Position numbers and translations under genes: made by a program. DNA of 64,000 bases from Actinomyces capricornis (GTDB taxonomy: Bacteria > Actinomycetota > Actinomycetes > Actinomycetales > Actinomycetaceae). Every line of letters begins with the position of its first letter. Within the stretch, counting starts at the first letter, position 1. Positions 53,653-61,400 of the stretch are shown here, one piece after another. The notes under the pieces are model-generated. The model was not told the origin of the DNA and did no database searches. It saw only the letters and a list, made by a program, of their open reading frames with translations. Location: NCBI RefSeq assembly GCF_019974135.1, contig NZ_AP025017.1:868001-932000 (forward strand). The letters run 5' to 3'.

Positions 53653-53753
53653 TCGGCCGGGTCCCGCGCGCCCCTGCCGCCCTCCGAGACAGGAAGGGCG
53701 GCGTCCCCGGCCAGCACCAGCCGCAGCCTCTCCTGGGACCGGCCCTCACCCCG

Positions 53754-54929
53754 TCATCGGGGCAGGTCGGCCGGCTCGCCCCGATCCTCGTGACCCCGCT
53801 CCTGGGCCCGCAGCTCCTGCCACAGGTCGATCCAGCGCGCCACCACGGCGTGGGCGCTGAAGGAGCGGCCATGCTCGTAGGCCCGCCGGCCCGCCTGCGC
53901 GCGGGCCTCGTCGTCGCTCATGAGGCGGCTCAGCGCCTGGGCCAGGGCCTGCCGGTCGCCCTGGGGCACCAGGGGGGCGCCTGCCCCCATGGCCAGGCGC
54001 ATCCCGGGGGTGGAGTCGTAGGCGAGCGTCGGCACGCCGGCCATATTGGCCTCCAGGATGGACATGGACAGGCCCTCGGAGCGCGAGGGCAGCGCGTGGA
54101 TGGCGGCGCCCTGGAGGACCGGGCCGACATCGTCGACCGTGCCGCACAGCTCGATGTCGCCCCGGGCCCGGGCGGCGTGCTCGCGCAGCGCGCCCTCCTG
54201 GGGGCCGCCGCCGTAGATCCGCAGGCGCCAGTCCTCGGGGGCGGCCTGCTCGAAGGCGTCGATGAGGTGGTCGATCTGCTTGCCGCTGGACAGGCGGCCG
54301 AGGTAGACCACTGTGCGCGAGCCCCTGACGTCGGCCCGGCCGCCGGCCTCGGGGGCGGGGTTGGGCAGGAAGACGGCGGGGATGCCCCGGTCCTGGAGCC
54401 GGCGGGCGCCCTCGGGGGTCAGGGCGGTGATGGTGCGCGAGACAGTGGAGGCCCCGCGCACCAGGGCCCACTGGGCCGGGGTGAGGGCCTCGACGTCGGC
54501 GTGGACCTGGGAGACCAGGATGCGGGGGCGCACCCCGGCCCGATCCAGCAGGCGCACGGCGTCGAGCCCCGCGCCGATGACCAGCGCCTCGGGGCCCCAG
54601 TGGCGCGCCAGCCGGCGCAGGCGGGCCGAGGCCACCGGCCACCACAGGGCGGTCAGGGCGTGGCGCAGGGGCTTGAGCACCGCCTTGGAGCGCTCGAAGC
54701 CCGCCATGGCGGAGGTGTAGCGCCGCCCCGGCAGGGCGGTGATGACTCGGTGGCGCTGGGCCAGGTCGGGGTCGCAGGGGCCGAAGCACAGGATGTCGAT
54801 CTCGATCCCCTCCTGGCGCATCTGCCCGGCCAGCAGGTCCACGCAGGAGACGATGCCGTTGGGGCGGTGCAGGTCGTCGATGACGACGACGACCCGGGGC
54901 GGGAGGGGTCGCGGGGCGGTGGTGCTCAC
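53754..54929 (-). CDS. GT4-type glycosyltransferase
   Basis: 391-residue cytosolic glycosyltransferase of the GT-B fold, family 4. The N-terminal domain begins VVVVIDDLHRPNGIVSCVDLLAGQMR. The C-terminal donor domain has VVYLGRLSSGKQIDHLIDAFEQA, LRIYGGGPQEGALREHA, LCGTVDDV and the E-x7-E motif SRSEGLSMSILEANMAGVP. Sugar and acceptor are unknown. GTG 54929 is preceded by TAGAGT (54941-54936) at 6 bases, so it is probably leaderless. It sits alone between mfd and the lipoprotein gene. Confidence 0.92.
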   Translation of the reverse strand: MSTTAPRPLPPRVVVVIDDLHRPNGIVSCVDLLAGQMRQEGIEIDILCFGPCDPDLAQRHRVITALPGRRYTSAMAGFERSKAVLKPLRHALTALWWPVASARLRRLARHWGPEALVIGAGLDAVRLLDRAGVRPRILVSQVHADVEALTPAQWALVRGASTVSRTITALTPEGARRLQDRGIPAVFLPNPAPEAGGRADVRGSRTVVYLGRLSSGKQIDHLIDAFEQAAPEDWRLRIYGGGPQEGALREHAARARGDIELCGTVDDVGPVLQGAAIHALPSRSEGLSMSILEANMAGVPTLAYDSTPGMRLAMGAGAPLVPQGDRQALAQALSRLMSDDEARAQAGRRAYEHGRSFSAHAVVARWIDLWQELRAQERGHEDRGEPADLPR

Positions 54930-55068
54930 CGGGTCACTCTAGGACCTGCACCGCGGACCGGGCGGCTGCGGGCGAGCCCGCGGCCCAACCGCCGCGCCCT
55001 GGCCGCCCCTCCCGGCTGCCCGTCCTGCCGTCACTCCCCGCCGCCCGGCCCGTGACGGCCCACGGCAC

Positions 55069-58000
55069 TCACCTCCGGCGGTAGGCGGTGGCCTCGGTCT
55101 CGTAGGCGGCATCTCCGGCGACGACGGCGCGCAGGAGCACCTCGGCCCAGCGCAGCACCTCCTGGCCACTGAGCCCGCCCCCGCCCATGCGGGCGGTCCC
55201 GGGGGCGGGGACCACGATGGTGCGGGTGGCGGGCTTGAGGGTGGTGCCAGGGTAGAGGCGGGTCAGGCGCATGCGGGCGGACTCGGCCAGGTCCACCGGC
55301 GCGAAGCGCACGGACTTGCCCTGGGCCACGATCTCGCGCACGCCCAGGCCCGCGGCCAGGGCCCGCAGGCGCGCCAGGGCCGCCAGGTGCTCGGTGGCCT
55401 GGGGCAGGGGCCCGTAGCGGTCGATGAGCTCCTCGACGACGTCGTCGACCTCGGCATCGGAGCGGGCGGCGGCGAACTTGGTGTAGGCCTCCAGGCGCAG
55501 CCGCTCGTGGGGGATGTAGTCCTCGGGCACGGTGGCATCCACCGGCAGCTCCACGCGCAGCTCGGCATCCGGGTCCTCCTCGGGGCCCGGGGCGCCGTCC
55601 TGCCCCTGGGCCGCCAGGGACTTCTTGTAGGCGGCCACGGCCTCGGAGACCATGCGCACGTACAGGTCGAAGCCCACCCCGGCGATGTGCCCGGACTGCT
55701 CCCCGCCCAGGAGGTTGCCCGAGCCGCGGATCTCCAGGTCCTTCATGGCCACCTGCATCCCGGCCCCCAGGTCGGTGTTGGTGGCGATGGTGCGCAGGCG
55801 CTCCAGGGAGGTCTCGGTCAGGGGCTTGTCGGAGGGGTAGAGGAAGTAGGCGTAGGCGCGCTCGCGCCCGCGCCCCACGCGCCCGCGCAGCTGGTGGAGC
55901 TGGCTCAGGCCCATGCGGTCGGCGCGGTCGACGATGAGGGTGTTGGCGTTGGACACGTCCAGGCCGGTCTCCACGATGGTGGTGCACACCAGGACGTCGA
56001 TCTCCTTGCGCCAGAAGGCGTCGATGACCTGCTCCAGGCGGTGCTCGCCCATCTGGCCGTGGGCGGTGGCCACGCGCGCCTCGGGGACGAGCTCGGCCAG
56101 GCGCGCGGCGGTGGACTCGATGTCCTCGACCCGGTTGTGAACGAAGAAGACCTGGCCCTCGCGCAGCAGCTCGCGGCGGATGGCGGCCGAGACCTGCTTG
56201 GTCTCGTAGGCGCCCACGTAGGTCAGGATGGGGTGGCGGTCCTCGGGGGGCGTGGCCAGGGTGGACATCTCCCGCAGGCCGGTGACCGCCATCTCCAGGG
56301 TCCGGGGGATGGGGGTGGCGGACATGGACAGCACATCGACGTCGGTGCGCAGTGCGGTGAGGGTCTCCTTGTGCTCCACCCCGAAGCGCTGCTCCTCGTC
56401 GATGACCACCAGGCCCAGGTCCTTGAAGCGCACCTGCCCGGTGATGAGGCGGTGGGTGCCCACGACGACGTCGATGCTGCCGGCGGCCAGCCCCTGGAGG
56501 ACCTTCTCGGACTCGGCGGCGTCCTGGAAGCGGGAGAGTTGGGCCACGGTGACGGGGAAGCCGGCATAGCGCTCGGTGAAGGTCTCGGCGTGCTGGGCCA
56601 CCAGGAGGGTGGTGGGCACCAGGACGGCCACCTGCTTGCCGTCCTGGACGGCCTTGAAGGCGGCTCGCACCGCGATCTCGGTCTTGCCGTAGCCGACGTC
56701 GCCGCACACGAGGCGGTCCATCGGCTGGGGCTTCTCCATGTCGGCCTTGACCTCGTCGATGGTGGAGAGCTGGTCGGGGGTCTCGGTGTAGGGGAAGGCC
56801 TCCTCCAGCTCGGCCTGCCAGGGCGTGTCGGGGCTGAAGGCGTGGCCCTGGGCGGCGGAGCGGGCGGCGTAGAGGCGCACGAGCTCCCCGGCGATCTCGC
56901 GCACGGCCTTGCGGGCGCGGGACTTGGTCTTGGCCCAGTCGGCCCCGCCCATCCGGTTGAGGGCGGGGTTGTCCCCACCCACGTACTTGGTCACCTGGTC
57001 CAGGGCGTCGGTGGGCACCAGGAGGCGGTCACCGGGCTGGCCCCGCTTGGAGGGGGCGTACTCGATGACGAGGTACTCGCGGGTGGCCGCACTGCGGGCG
57101 GTGCCCACGGTGCGGCGGCTGAGCTCGATGAAGCGCCCCACCCCGTGCTGGGCGTGGACCACCAGGTCCCCGGCGCGCAGGGACAGGGGGTCCACGCTGC
57201 GGCGGGTGCGGCGGGCGGGCAGGGCGCGGGCCTCGCGGGGGCTGGCGGGGGCCCGTCCGGTGAGGTCGGACTCGGCGATGAGGGCCAGGCCCAGTCCCTC
57301 GGCCACGAAGCCGTGGCCGGCACTGGCCTGGGTCACGCGCACGACGCCGTCGCCGCGCCCCCCACCGGCATCGTCGGGACCGTCGGTGCTCTGCGCGGCC
57401 TCGGGGGCCGGGCACAGCTCGGCGGTCTCGCTCAGCTGGGTGACGATGCGGGCCGGCACATCGCCATCGGCCAGGAGCTGGGCCATGCGGCGCCCAGGAC
57501 CGGGGCCGTCGGTGGCCACCACGACGCTCCACCGGCGGCGGGCCATCTCGCCCAGGTCGCGCACGGCGGCCTCCAGCTCACCGCGGTAGGCGCGGGGGTC
57601 GCGCAGGGGCAGCTGGAGGGTGTCGGGGCCGGCGGCCAAGGCGGTGAAGGACCACCAGCCCCGATTGGTCGACAGTGCCAGGGCGCGGGCCTCGGCCAGG
57701 TGGGCGAAGGCGGCGGCGGACAGGTCGAGCGGCACGGTGCCGCCACTGGCGGCCGAGGTCCAGGCGGCGGCCAGGAACTCGGCGGTGGTGGCGGTCAGGT
57801 CCTCGGCGCGCTTGCGCACCCGCTCGGGCTCCAGCAGGACCACGAGCCGGTCCCCCACGAGGTCGAGCAGGGGCACCATGGACTCCACCAGGACCGGTGC
57901 CAGGGACTCCATGCCCTCCACGGCGATCCCCTGGGAGATGCGCTCCAGCATGTCGGCGGCCCCGGGGACCGCCCCGGCCAGGGCGCGGGCGCGCTCGCGC

Positions 58001-58869
58001 ACCTGGGGGGTGAGGACCAGCTCGCGGCAGGCGGTGGCGCTGACGGCGGGCAGGGCCTCGATGGTGCGCTGGTCGGCCACGGCGAAGGAGGAGACCTCGT
58101 CGATCTCGTCGCCGAAGAAGTCCACGCGCACGGGGCGGGGCTCGGTGGGCGGGAAGAGGTCGAGGATGCCACCGCGCACCGCGTACTGGCCGCGGGTCTC
58201 GACCATGTCCACCCGGGTGTAGGCGGCGGCCTCCAGGCGGGCGGCGACCTCCTCCAGCCCGATCCCCATCCCGGGGGCCAGGTCGATGGGCTCCAGCTCG
58301 CCCAGGCCGGCGATGACGGGCGCCAGGAGCGCGCGCACCGGGACCACCAGGACCCGGATGGGGCCGCGCCCACTGAGCCCACTGCGCCCGGCCGGCCCGG
58401 CACTGGCGTCCTGGGCGTCCTCGGGGTGGGCCAGGCGGCGCAGGACGGCCAGGCGGCGCGCCACGGTGTCCGAGCGGGGGGAGAGCCGCTCGTGGGGCAG
58501 GGTCTCCCAGGCGGGCATGACGGCGATGTCGTCGTCGGGCAGGTAGCTGCGCAGGGCGGCGGCGGTCTCATCGGCCTCGCGCCCAGTGGCGGTGACCACG
58601 AGCAGGGGCGTGCCACTGGTCTCGCCGGCCGTCTCATCCTCCGACGGCGCCGGGCCCGACGACGGCGCGGGGGGCGCAGGCGCGGCGCCCGGACTTCCGG
58701 CCTGCGCCACGCCGTCGGCGCCCAGGGCCATGGCGGCCAGGATGGCGGGGCGGGCACCGGGTGCCACGACGAGGGTCCGATCGGTGCGGGCCCGCGAGCC
58801 CGCCTGGCGCACGGCGCGGTCGATGAGGGGGTCGTCGAGCAGTGGGGGCAGGAGGGCAGTCAGGCGCAC
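55069..58869 (-). CDS. mfd: Transcription-repair coupling factor
   Basis: Large ATP-driven translocase (1266 residues) that removes stalled RNA polymerase and recruits UvrA. UvrB-like N-terminal modules include VMPAWETLPHERLSPRSDTVARRLAVL and TRGQYAVRGGILDLFPPTEPRPVRVDFFGDEIDE. The RNA-polymerase-binding domain carries DLVVHAQHGVGRF. The RecG-like motor has Walker A CGDVGYGKTEIA, DEEQRFGV, SATPIPRTLEMA, VETGLDVSNANTLIVDRAD and RGRVGRGRERAYAY; the TRCF C-terminal domain closes it. GTG 58869 is chosen: TAGACT (58882-58877) ends 7 bases upstream. An Ala/Pro/Asp-rich insertion lies near residues 75-95. Confidence 0.97.
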   Translation of the reverse strand: MRLTALLPPLLDDPLIDRAVRQAGSRARTDRTLVVAPGARPAILAAMALGADGVAQAGSPGAAPAPPAPSSGPAPSEDETAGETSGTPLLVVTATGREADETAAALRSYLPDDDIAVMPAWETLPHERLSPRSDTVARRLAVLRRLAHPEDAQDASAGPAGRSGLSGRGPIRVLVVPVRALLAPVIAGLGELEPIDLAPGMGIGLEEVAARLEAAAYTRVDMVETRGQYAVRGGILDLFPPTEPRPVRVDFFGDEIDEVSSFAVADQRTIEALPAVSATACRELVLTPQVRERARALAGAVPGAADMLERISQGIAVEGMESLAPVLVESMVPLLDLVGDRLVVLLEPERVRKRAEDLTATTAEFLAAAWTSAASGGTVPLDLSAAAFAHLAEARALALSTNRGWWSFTALAAGPDTLQLPLRDPRAYRGELEAAVRDLGEMARRRWSVVVATDGPGPGRRMAQLLADGDVPARIVTQLSETAELCPAPEAAQSTDGPDDAGGGRGDGVVRVTQASAGHGFVAEGLGLALIAESDLTGRAPASPREARALPARRTRRSVDPLSLRAGDLVVHAQHGVGRFIELSRRTVGTARSAATREYLVIEYAPSKRGQPGDRLLVPTDALDQVTKYVGGDNPALNRMGGADWAKTKSRARKAVREIAGELVRLYAARSAAQGHAFSPDTPWQAELEEAFPYTETPDQLSTIDEVKADMEKPQPMDRLVCGDVGYGKTEIAVRAAFKAVQDGKQVAVLVPTTLLVAQHAETFTERYAGFPVTVAQLSRFQDAAESEKVLQGLAAGSIDVVVGTHRLITGQVRFKDLGLVVIDEEQRFGVEHKETLTALRTDVDVLSMSATPIPRTLEMAVTGLREMSTLATPPEDRHPILTYVGAYETKQVSAAIRRELLREGQVFFVHNRVEDIESTAARLAELVPEARVATAHGQMGEHRLEQVIDAFWRKEIDVLVCTTIVETGLDVSNANTLIVDRADRMGLSQLHQLRGRVGRGRERAYAYFLYPSDKPLTETSLERLRTIATNTDLGAGMQVAMKDLEIRGSGNLLGGEQSGHIAGVGFDLYVRMVSEAVAAYKKSLAAQGQDGAPGPEEDPDAELRVELPVDATVPEDYIPHERLRLEAYTKFAAARSDAEVDDVVEELIDRYGPLPQATEHLAALARLRALAAGLGVREIVAQGKSVRFAPVDLAESARMRLTRLYPGTTLKPATRTIVVPAPGTARMGGGGLSGQEVLRWAEVLLRAVVAGDAAYETEATAYRRR

Positions 58870-58952
58870 GGGCGCGAGTCTAGGGGCTGGGGGCGGCGTC
58901 GCGGGCACCTGCCGGACCCTGGCAGCGGCCCCCGGGGCGGCTGGGCACCGCG

Positions 58953-59009
58953 AGCGGCGGTCCGCCCCGCTCCCGGCTGCCCGGCGCAGGAGTGGGGCGG
59001 ACCGCCGCT
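58953..59009 (-). terminator. Hairpin after the beta-helix lipoprotein gene
   Basis: 16-bp stem AGCGGCGGTCCGCCCC/GGGGCGGACCGCCGCT with a 25-base loop, between the stop at 59065 and the mfd promoter. Confidence 0.65.
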
Positions 59010-59064
59010 GCTGTTCAATCGGAGGACGCCGGGCGCCCCGGCGTCAATCCGTGCCCCGCCGTTG

Positions 59065-61242
59065 TCAGCCGGCCTTCACGGAGCCCACGGAGGTGTCCCC
59101 GGTGATCGTGGCCGTCCCGACCCCGGGCAGGGAGCCGGTGTGCGTGGCGATCAGCTGGGGGGTCTCGGCGCCGATGACCTGATTGCCGCTGACGTTGAGG
59201 TTGGTGATGCTGCCGATGAGCGTCTGCTTCTGGTCGGGCCCCGCCGAGACCTCGGCGCCCACGTAGACCACGGGGACCCTCGCCGTGCCGGGGGTCAGGA
59301 CGTTGCCGGTGACCGAGACCTGATCCAGCGCGCCACGGCCGCCGTTGTAGGCCACGGCGGAGCCGTCCACGGGGCTGGGGATCGAGCCGCTGGCCATGTA
59401 GGAGGCCGGGGAGCCGTCAGCCGAGCGCCCGTCCCAGACCGACTCGATACCGATGAGCGCCTTCGTGGCACTGCCGGTCACGGTGTTGCCGGTGAAGGTG
59501 GTGCCACTGGAGTCGGGGCCGACGTAGAGCACCCAGGCGGGAGCCGAGTCCCCGGTGAGGGTGACGGTGTTCTCGCTGAAGGTGTTGCTCCTGCTGCCCT
59601 GGTAGGCCTGGAGGAGGCCCTGGCCGGTGGCCCGGTCCGAGGAGATCGTGTTGCCGTGAACAGTGTTGCCACCGGAGTTGTAGGCCAGGTGCACCGCCGA
59701 GGAGCGGCTGTTGGTCAGGGTGTTGGACTCCACCCGGTTGTTCGAGCAGTTGTTCTGCATGGAGATGGAGCGCATGTTGTTGCTCACGGAGTTGCCGGAG
59801 ACGACGCTGTCGGTCACGCCCGACAGCCCGATGCCGTAGTACCCCCCGGAGATGGTGTTGCCCGAGATCGTCAGGCCCGAGTTGGCGTACCGGTTGGGGC
59901 TCACGGTGCCGTCGGCGACGTAGCGCTCCCAGATGGGGCTACGGCTGGCGGCGAAGCGGCTGTCGGGGTCGTCCACCGCGGTGGTCACCAGTAGCGAGTA
60001 GGCCACCCCCTTGGTGTCCTTCGACCCCTCGACGTTCTCGATCCTGTTGTCGGTGATGCGCACCCCGGTCATCGGGCCCGAGGATGCGGCGAGCTGGATG
60101 CCCCGGAAGGTCACACCGGTCATGGAGATACCGCTGATGGTGGCGTCGCTCAGGGCATCGCCCTGGAGGCCGATGGTGTAGGGGGAGTCGGCCAGGTCCA
60201 GGGTCATGCCCGTCACCGCGGTCCCGCTGGACCCGGTCGCCAGGCTGATGGCGATGCCGGGCCTGGCCTGGGTGGTTCCGGCGATCCTCACATCGAGGGT
60301 GGCACCGGCGCCGTCGAGGAAGGGCACCTCGTCGGGGATCCGCAGGGAGGCGGTCAGGGGGTAGGCCTGGGTGGGGCTCAGGCGCACACCCACCCCGCGC
60401 TCGGCCGCCTTGGCCACCGCCTCGGCGAGCACCTGCGTGGCGTCCCCGCTGACGTCGAAGGCCAGGAGGGGGACGACGTCGGTGAAGACCGCCCCGTAGG
60501 TCCGCCCGCCGATGGTCGCCGTGGCATCGGCGCCCTGGGTGCGGTCCTGCTGGAAGTGGATGTGGGAGGTGCCGTCGGACACGACGATGTGCGGGGCGGT
60601 GGCGCCCATGTCGCGGGCCTCCTGGAGGGAGGAGACGACCTGGACCTGCCCATTGGCCCGGGCCTCGGTCAGGGACTGGGAGGCCAGGTACTCCTCCAGG
60701 GAGGGGGAGGCGGGGATAGCGGGGACGGGCGCGTCCTGGGCCGGGGCCTCGGGCGTCTGCGGGGGCTGCGCGCCCGGGCCGGGGGCCTCAGGGGGGTCGA
60801 CCGGCGCAACGGGGTCCGCAGCACCGGCGGAGGGGGCCGGCGCCTCCGCCTGCGGGGATGGGGCGCCGGCGGGCGACTGGGCGCCCCCGCCGGCCCCGGT
60901 CTGCGGGGCGCCCTGAGCAGGATCGGTGGCGGGCCCGGCCCCCTGCGAAGCGCTGCCGTCCAGGCTGCTCCGGGTCGGCTCGGCCGGGATGACCAGGGGG
61001 ATCTCCTCCGTGCTCTCCTCGGCCCCGGCCGCCTGAGTGGCCGACGCCGTGGGGCTGGGGTGGGCGCCCTGGGAGCCATCGGAGGCCTGGGGGGAGCCGA
61101 GCTGGCAGGCGCTCAGGGCCAGGCTCAGGGCGCCCGTGGCGGCCAGTGCCAGGAGCCGGGACGGGCCGGCCCCCGCAGTGGGCCCGGGGATGGGACTGCT
61201 CGCGATGCTGCTGGTCAGGATGATGGGAGAGTGTTTGCGCAC
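59065..61242 (-). CDS. Right-handed beta-helix (PbH1/NosD-like) lipoprotein
   Basis: 725-residue exported protein: long signal with lipobox LALSAC (about residue 46), a Pro/Ala/Ser-rich linker (about 50-175), then parallel beta-helix coils rich in Asn and Gly (ISGNTISGGYYGIGLSGVTDS, VSGNSVSNNMRSISMQNN, HGNTISSD, FTGNTVTG). Such folds are found in polysaccharide lyases, epimerases and adhesins, but no catalytic motif is clear. Start GTG 61242. It sits downstream of the LARTG surface-protein gene in the same direction, with a terminator between them. Likely a surface carbohydrate-binding or -modifying protein. Confidence 0.87.
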   Translation of the reverse strand: MRKHSPIILTSSIASSPIPGPTAGAGPSRLLALAATGALSLALSACQLGSPQASDGSQGAHPSPTASATQAAGAEESTEEIPLVIPAEPTRSSLDGSASQGAGPATDPAQGAPQTGAGGGAQSPAGAPSPQAEAPAPSAGAADPVAPVDPPEAPGPGAQPPQTPEAPAQDAPVPAIPASPSLEEYLASQSLTEARANGQVQVVSSLQEARDMGATAPHIVVSDGTSHIHFQQDRTQGADATATIGGRTYGAVFTDVVPLLAFDVSGDATQVLAEAVAKAAERGVGVRLSPTQAYPLTASLRIPDEVPFLDGAGATLDVRIAGTTQARPGIAISLATGSSGTAVTGMTLDLADSPYTIGLQGDALSDATISGISMTGVTFRGIQLAASSGPMTGVRITDNRIENVEGSKDTKGVAYSLLVTTAVDDPDSRFAASRSPIWERYVADGTVSPNRYANSGLTISGNTISGGYYGIGLSGVTDSVVSGNSVSNNMRSISMQNNCSNNRVESNTLTNSRSSAVHLAYNSGGNTVHGNTISSDRATGQGLLQAYQGSRSNTFSENTVTLTGDSAPAWVLYVGPDSSGTTFTGNTVTGSATKALIGIESVWDGRSADGSPASYMASGSIPSPVDGSAVAYNGGRGALDQVSVTGNVLTPGTARVPVVYVGAEVSAGPDQKQTLIGSITNLNVSGNQVIGAETPQLIATHTGSLPGVGTATITGDTSVGSVKAG

Positions 61243-61311
61243 GGCGCGATGTTCGCGATGTTACAGAGAAGCCACAGATCCCTCCCAGTCGACGTGTCGC
61301 AATCCTGCGAT

Positions 61312-61353
61312 ACGGGTGAGGGCCCTCCGCCGTGGCGGAGGGCCCTCACCCGT
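61312..61353 (-). terminator. Hairpin after the surface-protein gene
   Basis: 20-bp perfect stem (ACGGGTGAGGGCCCTCCGCC and complement) around GT, 48 bases beyond the stop at 61401. Confidence 0.8.
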
Positions 61354-61400
61354 GATTCAGTGCCCGGGCCTCAGGCGGGCGCCGTGCACCGGCGTGCGGT

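Noticed and set aside
55387..59994. Very long plus-strand open frame (1535 codons) opposite mfd
   Set aside because: Antisense shadow: Gly/His/Ala-rich low-complexity translation, while the minus strand encodes a complete Mfd with all motifs.
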